Source: Icerya purchasi (lineage: Eukaryota; Arthropoda; Insecta; Hemiptera; Monophlebidae). From it: a stretch of DNA of 64,000 bases. Made by a program: the position numbers and the translations under genes. The stretch is from contig CM077116.1 in NCBI GenBank assembly GCA_039619475.1, positions 31,197,183 through 31,261,182 of the forward strand, read 5' to 3'. Under the pieces are notes generated by a model that saw only the letters and a list, made by a program, of their open reading frames with translations, was not told where the DNA came from and ran no database searches. Below are positions 59,026 to 64,000 of the stretch, in pieces. Each line of letters begins with the position of its first letter. Positions within the stretch are counted from its first letter, which is position 1.

Positions 59026-60118
59026 TTAACCCTGCATTGCCAACGTTGATTTTTATCGGTCATTGCTAACTGTACGCCTCTGAGACGTACATACGATTAA
59101 AATTTAAATTCTAACGGCTTAGAGTATTTTTATAAATTCTATCGTTCTGAAATTTATATAGCGCCATCTAGATTTTATTTTTTAAATAAATACTTAACGA
59201 AATAATTGTAAAAATTTCTATATTTTGCGTGCTAAGACATAAATAACATGCATCTTGGTAAAAAGTGGAAAGTTTTTCATATAACTTTTAATTTATAAAG
59301 ATTATGTGCGTAAAAAGATAATAAATTCCTTTAAAATATGTTTCTAAATCCATAATAAAAGTAATTTTGCAATAAATATATATACCTACGAACGGAATAG
59401 TACAAAGATGTAAGTATTACGAACACAGTAGTTATATGCAAAAATAACATTTCTTCTAATACTTCCTAAACCAGTAATCACATCCTATTATTCGCGGTTT
59501 TATTATTATTATTATTATTCTTAGATAACATTAAAAATTTTCTTCACAACATTGTACACAAACTTCACCATGGCGATCACCACAGACAGACTTTTGACAA
59601 TTGTGACATTTCATTTTCGATATTCGCTGCTTACTGTAATGACGATAGGTACAATATTGCCCGCTCGATGATTCACTTTTCTGCACCGACGGAGCTTCTA
59701 TTTTTGGAATTTTTAAACATTTTTGAATGATTACCTTCAATTCATTCGGTATTTATAATTTTAATCATTTTTATAACTATGGGTTAAGAATTTGGTCAAC
59801 AAGGCTGAGTATAAAGTTAAATCTGTTTATCGGCTTTGAAGTAGAACTTTTTCTTGAAAAAAAGTAGGTAAATATACGACATAACGTTTAATAGTAGTAA
59901 TATTCAACATATCATAAAAATAATTTAGTGGCCACCTTCTCGTCGCTCGTTTACAACTGATACTTCGGCAAAGTTGATCGAAGGTATCAACAGCTCCTTT
60001 GATCGCATTATAATTTAATATAATCTCCGGTTTTCCATTTGAAGTGTTAGCCGCATTATCATCGTGTAACGTTGACAAAAGCGGAACTATTTTATTCGTT
60101 CGACGTAGTAAAAATTAA
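59026..60118 (-). mobile_element. piggyBac-like element, truncated at its 5' side
   Basis: TTAA (59026-59029) is followed by CCCTGCATTGCCAACG, a piggyBac-type terminus next to its TTAA target. A subterminal palindrome, TGTACGCCTCTGAGACGTACA (one mismatch), lies at 59071-59091, as found in related elements. The transposase remnant lies inside on the minus strand. The other end is missing beyond about 60118, where LINE sequence follows. Confidence 0.85.
59520..60115 (-). pseudogene. piggyBac transposase, C-terminal part (broken)
   Basis: Minus strand. The upstream frame (60115 down to 59827) reads RRTNKIVPLLSTLHDD, then KPEIILNYNAIKGAVDTFDQ and RRWPLNYFYDMLNI, the well-known KGGVDTFDQ and RRWPL blocks of piggyBac transposases. 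After a frame change the second part (59740-59531) is the C-terminal cysteine-rich domain, with CTYRHYSKQR, then MKCHNCQKSVC and CVQCC. The N-terminal two thirds, with the first two catalytic aspartates, are absent. Inactive. Confidence 0.88.
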
Positions 60119-61000
60119 CCTACAATGCCATCAACACGCTTCGTGGGTGTGTTAATATAAATAGTACCATTATATAAAATGTTAGGTAATATTACTGATA
60201 TGTATATAATGTAATTCCCTTTTTATAATTTAATGTACTTTGGCCAAATGAACTTATATTGTTCAGGCCAAAAAAAAAAAAAAAAAAAAAAAAAAATGTA
60301 CTACTGTTATTGTAAAGTTTATTAAAAGTTAATATAAATTTCGTTAACTTACTTTTAATATAATTAAATTGGTTATAGAACTTTAATTTATCATCTATTA
60401 TTACGCCTAAGTATTTAATCTGTGTACGCACATAATATTCAGTCCATATATTAATTTAACTTAAAAGTGCTATCTATATTTATTTTGTTAAATACTATAT
60501 AATTAGATTTCTCTACGTTAATATGTAGACTAAATTTATTGAAAAACTCTCTATTACTTTATATACTTGACTTACTTTATTCCTTAATAAGTTTAATGTT
60601 TTATCAGCGATTATTATCGCTATATCGACTATATACGTTATCATTTCCACTTGTGTAGAAGTAACATAATGCTATAAATGTTTCGAAAAACTACATTCCA
60701 CAAATGAGGTCTCACACAGAACCTTATACTATTCCTGTGACTATAGAGTATATTTTAAAAAAATTTCCCGTGTTTAATATAATTATATCTCTGGTAATAA
60801 TACCGGTTTAATATATTGAATCAATTATTGTCTAATCCTACATCCTAAATTAATTTCAAGAATTTATTCAAATTAACGCTATCAAATGCCTTAGTAATAT
60901 ATAATGTTAACACAAGCAACATATATAATTTTTATTTTTGTCCTGCTCTGCATTAAATATGGATAAAAGCATGTAACGGAATAGGTAAATTTTCATTTTT
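60119..61000 (-). pseudogene. LINE reverse transcriptase fragment (I/Jockey-like), decayed
   Basis: Minus strand, several frames. TKAFDSVNLNKFLKLI lies around 60840-60890. A degenerate SHRNSIRFCV/GSV block lies around 60700-60740, and the catalytic box, reduced to TYIVDIAIIIADKT, around 60610-60650. INVEKSNYIVFNK (60490-60530) and TQIKYLGVIIDDKLKFYNQF (60360-60425) follow. The order is that of non-LTR reverse transcriptases. The YxDD box is destroyed, and a run of more than 25 A (T on the minus strand) interrupts the end at 60270-60296. Confidence 0.7.
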
Positions 61001-62600
61001 TTAAAAAAATTCATAACTTGTTTTATTTTTAATCGTTAAATTTAAATATTAGTTTCAAAATACCGCACTATAAACATATTTTCTTGTGTTAAGCTAGTAG
61101 TTTTTTTTTTGTTAAAGAAGGACGCTATTAATAGTTATCTCTGTCGTTATTATCTGATAGTCTTTTTATTTAATTACATATATATATGTATATATATATA
61201 TATATATATAAATATATAACTTGGCCATTTTGGCCTCGCAAGGGCCTGTGTCCCTTGACCCCTCTTACTTTCATTTCTGTCTCTTTCTCTTCTATACTTT
61301 GTATAAAATGATCAAAATTTACAACGTAATTCTTACTGGTATCAATACAAAAAAAATAACATAGAAATCCTATCCTAACATTTAACTTTCATTATATAAA
61401 ATTAAGACATTTTTTAAATAATAATAACAAAAATCTTATAAAATATAACAAACGTTACATAAAATTGGGACATTTTTTCTAATTGTAATTAATATATGTT
61501 TACAGTTACCATATTAAAATAAAATAAAATAAAAAAAAACTAAATAAATATTATCTATGTAAAAAAAACTAAAACAAATAAATAAATCATATAAAATGTA
61601 GAGAGAGAGAGAAAAGTGTGAGTACCCGATGCACTGGTATGGGACTGCTTTACTTTATGTGATATGTTGTTTGTCGGTCGGGGTGAAGAACCAAGCATCA
61701 ACGATCGCAATAAGAAGCGTGGTATACGCTAATTGGGTAAAGAAGAAATGAAAAAAAAAAGATCGGACGGTGGTTTTTTAGCGGCGGTCCGGTTTTGCGA
61801 GCCAAAGTCGTTTTTGACAGCCGATGAAAGTTTTGCGAGCCAACTAAAATGAAATATTCACGCGTTTTTTCGAGAACACAACGATCGACATTTCGTTTCG
61901 GCGATGATTTTCACCGTTTTACAATTCGGCCTTATTTATAAAGAATAAATGTGTGTGTACATAAGCATTTTTTATTGTCTCTTTCGTTACTGTTAATCAA
62001 ACATTTCTGTTGCAACAAATTTTAAGACATAAATACTCATATACACAAGAATATTTCAGTCTCTATATTATTTCCGTTTTTCTCGGAAGTGATTTTAATT
62101 AAGGCTCAACAGATTTTAATGAAATTTATGTAGATTATAAATTGCAGGCTCAAATGTGTGCCATATTTGAATTATTTCCATATTTTTTACGATAAACGAG
62201 AAAATGTATACAAGTCCTTTTTCAATAACATATAGTTCATTTTATCCAGAAAAATGGCAGCCGTAAATTCCTGATGAAATATCTGTTCCTTTTATGTTTT
62301 TATTTATAATTTATATTATTATTAGCTTTATTAATTATTCATTTTTTTAAAGCTTGTAAAGAAACTTTAATGTAATATTGCTTCTTATTACCGACTTCCC
62401 AAACAAAGGTAATGTTTTTTTTTTTTTTTTTTTTTTGGTCCCCAATTCGTAATACGATGGGGTAAATATATTTAGAAAATTTATACCAATAATTTATATA
62501 AATAACAGGTCTGTCCTGAGCTCGTCCATTTAAGTTTATGGAACCCTGGCAGACTGTTTTACAATATTACTAATAATTAGTATACATAAATTTAATATTA
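61001..62600. other. Non-coding with simple repeats
   Basis: (TA)n-rich run at 61177-61217, followed by GGCCATTTTGGCC and CTCGCAAGGGCC. A (GA)n run lies at about 61602-61613 and a long poly-T at about 62416-62436. The part 61670-61930 is richer in G and C, with TTTTGCGAGCCAA twice (61793 and 61830). No gene recognised. Confidence 0.5.
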
Positions 62601-62629
62601 ATACAGGTGTACATGTACTTTACGGTGAT

Positions 62630-63240
62630 TTATTTCGGCTATCGTAAAACTATTGAATATTTTAAATAGCTTAGTCACTAATTGATCAGGGCTAATATTG
62701 CTAAAATCTGTATTACTATGGTTACAACCAGAAATGATATGCTTAATATTATCAGGAAAGTTACACGTTACATAGTTATTTGAGTGTGCAATTTTATGTT
62801 TATCTAAATAATCTTTAAATAGACCGTGTCCAGTAAGAAATTGGACATTAAAAAAATTTGGCGTAAAAACTTTATTATGTAGTCTATCATCTATGGTTGG
62901 AAAATTTTTTTTAGCTCTACCATTATATTCGTCTCACTGCGCTTGAAATTTATTATTATAATATTTATATAATATAAGTTTAAACCGTTTAAACGTTAAC
63001 GAGGTTTGTTCGTGCAGGAAGTAAGGTTGATGAAACTGTACGTTATGGAATTCATGATTTAAATTTATATTATTTTTTACTAAAAAAAAAAAAGCAGAGG
63101 TAATATGTTCGTCGCTTTTCTTAGGGTTCCGTACACACACAATGTACGGAATCCTAATAAGATGGTTCAACAAACGACAAAAATATTCAATTAAAATATA
63201 CAATAGCTCACGAACAGCTTGCCTTACAAACAGCAAATTA
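62630..63240 (-). pseudogene. LINE ORF2, C-terminal end (I/R1-like), decayed
   Basis: Minus strand. QAQ*DEYNGRAKKIFPTIDD is followed by NFFNVQFLTGHGLFKDYLDK, which matches the QFLTGHGxFxxYL block after the RNase H domain of I/R1-group LINEs. NYVTCNFPDNIKHIISGC is what remains of its CxC...HxxxxC knuckle. The part 62934-63236 upstream is less clear and may be the RNase H end. This fragment lies to the right of the other LINE piece while both read leftward. The C-terminus would therefore precede the RT, so they are two separate copies. Confidence 0.7.
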
Positions 63241-63487
63241 TAAATTACAATTAAAATTCACTTTAAAACCATATCAATAACTTCAAGATGACCGATTACA
63301 CTGGGAGCAAAAAACCCATAAAACCGTCTAGAATATACATATATAATGTGGAGTATTATAAACCGACTTAAAAAATTACTTAAAAAATCATAACTCATCA
63401 CCCGATAAAAAAGCTGAAATTCAAAATATAAAAAAAAATGCAGTAGTCCTTTCGTAAAATCAAAAAATTAAGCTACAAAAGTTATGT
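63241..63487. other. Non-coding gap
   Basis: Nothing recognised. Confidence 0.4.
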
Positions 63488-64000
63488 AAAGTTGCCGAAA
63501 AGTTCAAAAAGGCGTGAAAAATGCCGTGTCACTCCCGTTAGCATTGCGAGTATTAAGCTAAAAATTTTGAACACGGCAAAAAATATGCACTTCTACGTAT
63601 ATTTCTCTAGTTTAGAACGTCCGAATTTCCAATTTTAAAATTCGGCGCTCGGGGCGCCGGAAGCTTGAAAATTTTGAAAAAAATATTTCTTTTTTTCCGG
63701 ACATGTGATACATTGTTGGAAAGATCGCTATTTGACGGGAACGAAACCATAAGAAGTCATTTCCTTAACGAAACTTTTGAAGTTGACGAAAAGTTCAAAA
63801 AAGCGCGAAAGATGACATATGTCCCTTCCTTGACGACGCGAGTATTATAGTTAAAAATTTTGAACAAGGATAAAAATGTACACACTTTCCTGTATATTTT
63901 TCTAGTTTGGAGTACCCAGGTTTCCAACGTCACAATTATACCCCGGCTGGGGGCACATAATACTCGAAATTTTTGAAAAATTTTTTTTTTTTTCGGTCAT
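63488..64000. repeat. About 291-bp tandem repeat running off the window
   Basis: GTTGCCGAAAAGTTCAAAAA at 63491 and GTTGACGAAAAGTTCAAAAA at 63782 start two diverged units, with matching GCGAGTATTA, AAAATTTTGAAC and TTCTAGTTT words in the same order. The array probably goes on beyond the window. Confidence 0.75.

Noticed and set aside
60113..60137. A second piggyBac end (TTAACCTACAATGCCATC)
   Set aside because: It resembles the end at 59026 only in part and no partner end was found to the right.
60270..60296. Poly-A run as the 3' tail of a plus-strand retrocopy
   Set aside because: It lies within the minus-strand LINE reverse transcriptase text and no plus-strand retrocopy precedes it.

Overview
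This is an AT-rich, eukaryotic window, most likely from an arthropod and probably an insect. No intact host gene can be recognised. The content is almost entirely transposable elements (TEs), most of them decayed, plus tandem repeats and non-coding sequence. The reasons for an insect are the TE mix (hAT of the ZMYM1-like type, an RTE-like LINE ending in GAT repeats, Helitrons, Tc1 and mariner, a Mutator-like element, piggyBac, a tRNA-derived SINE, Polinton-like ends) and the lack of any bacterial gene organisation. The species cannot be named from the sequence alone.

Layout. 1-4.5 kb: unrecognised sequence, a 29-bp minisatellite (10 copies) and a 292-bp satellite (about 8 copies). 4,983-8,831: a hAT transposon with matching terminal inverted repeats (TIRs) and an 8-bp target duplication; an RTE-like LINE is nested inside it at about 5.74-7.44 kb. 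8.8-23.5 kb: mostly non-coding AT-rich DNA with decayed duplications, a CpG-rich promoter or first-exon candidate near 17.6-18.0 kb (minus strand) and a near-perfect 180-bp palindrome. 23.6-38.8 kb: a LINE tail, two Helitron derivatives with clear 3' ends, inverted-repeat elements, two Tc1 fragments, a SINE, a 188-bp tandem array and a 112-bp palindrome.

38,927-53,504 is the most remarkable part. It is a 14.6-kb element that is almost entirely one inverted repeat: two arms of about 6.47 kb around a 1.63-kb spacer. It starts with AG and ends with CT, and is flanked on both sides by the same 6-bp word, CCCATA. Those ends fit the Polinton/Maverick class, but none of the hallmark Polinton genes could be recognised. 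It holds only short unrecognised or broken reading frames, so it looks like a non-autonomous giant foldback derivative.

53.5-64 kb: an inverted copy of a 0.5-kb repeat also present at 34.2 kb, a hAT-type MITE, microsatellites, a Mutator-like transposase remnant with an internally deleted mariner beside it, a decayed piggyBac, two decayed LINE fragments and a 291-bp repeat running off the end.

How they work together: there is no operon or pathway. The relationships are nesting (LINE in hAT, mariner in or beside the Mutator-like element), a possible shared retrotransposition machinery (the SINE tail resembles the RTE-like LINE tail), and duplication by inversion (the giant palindrome).
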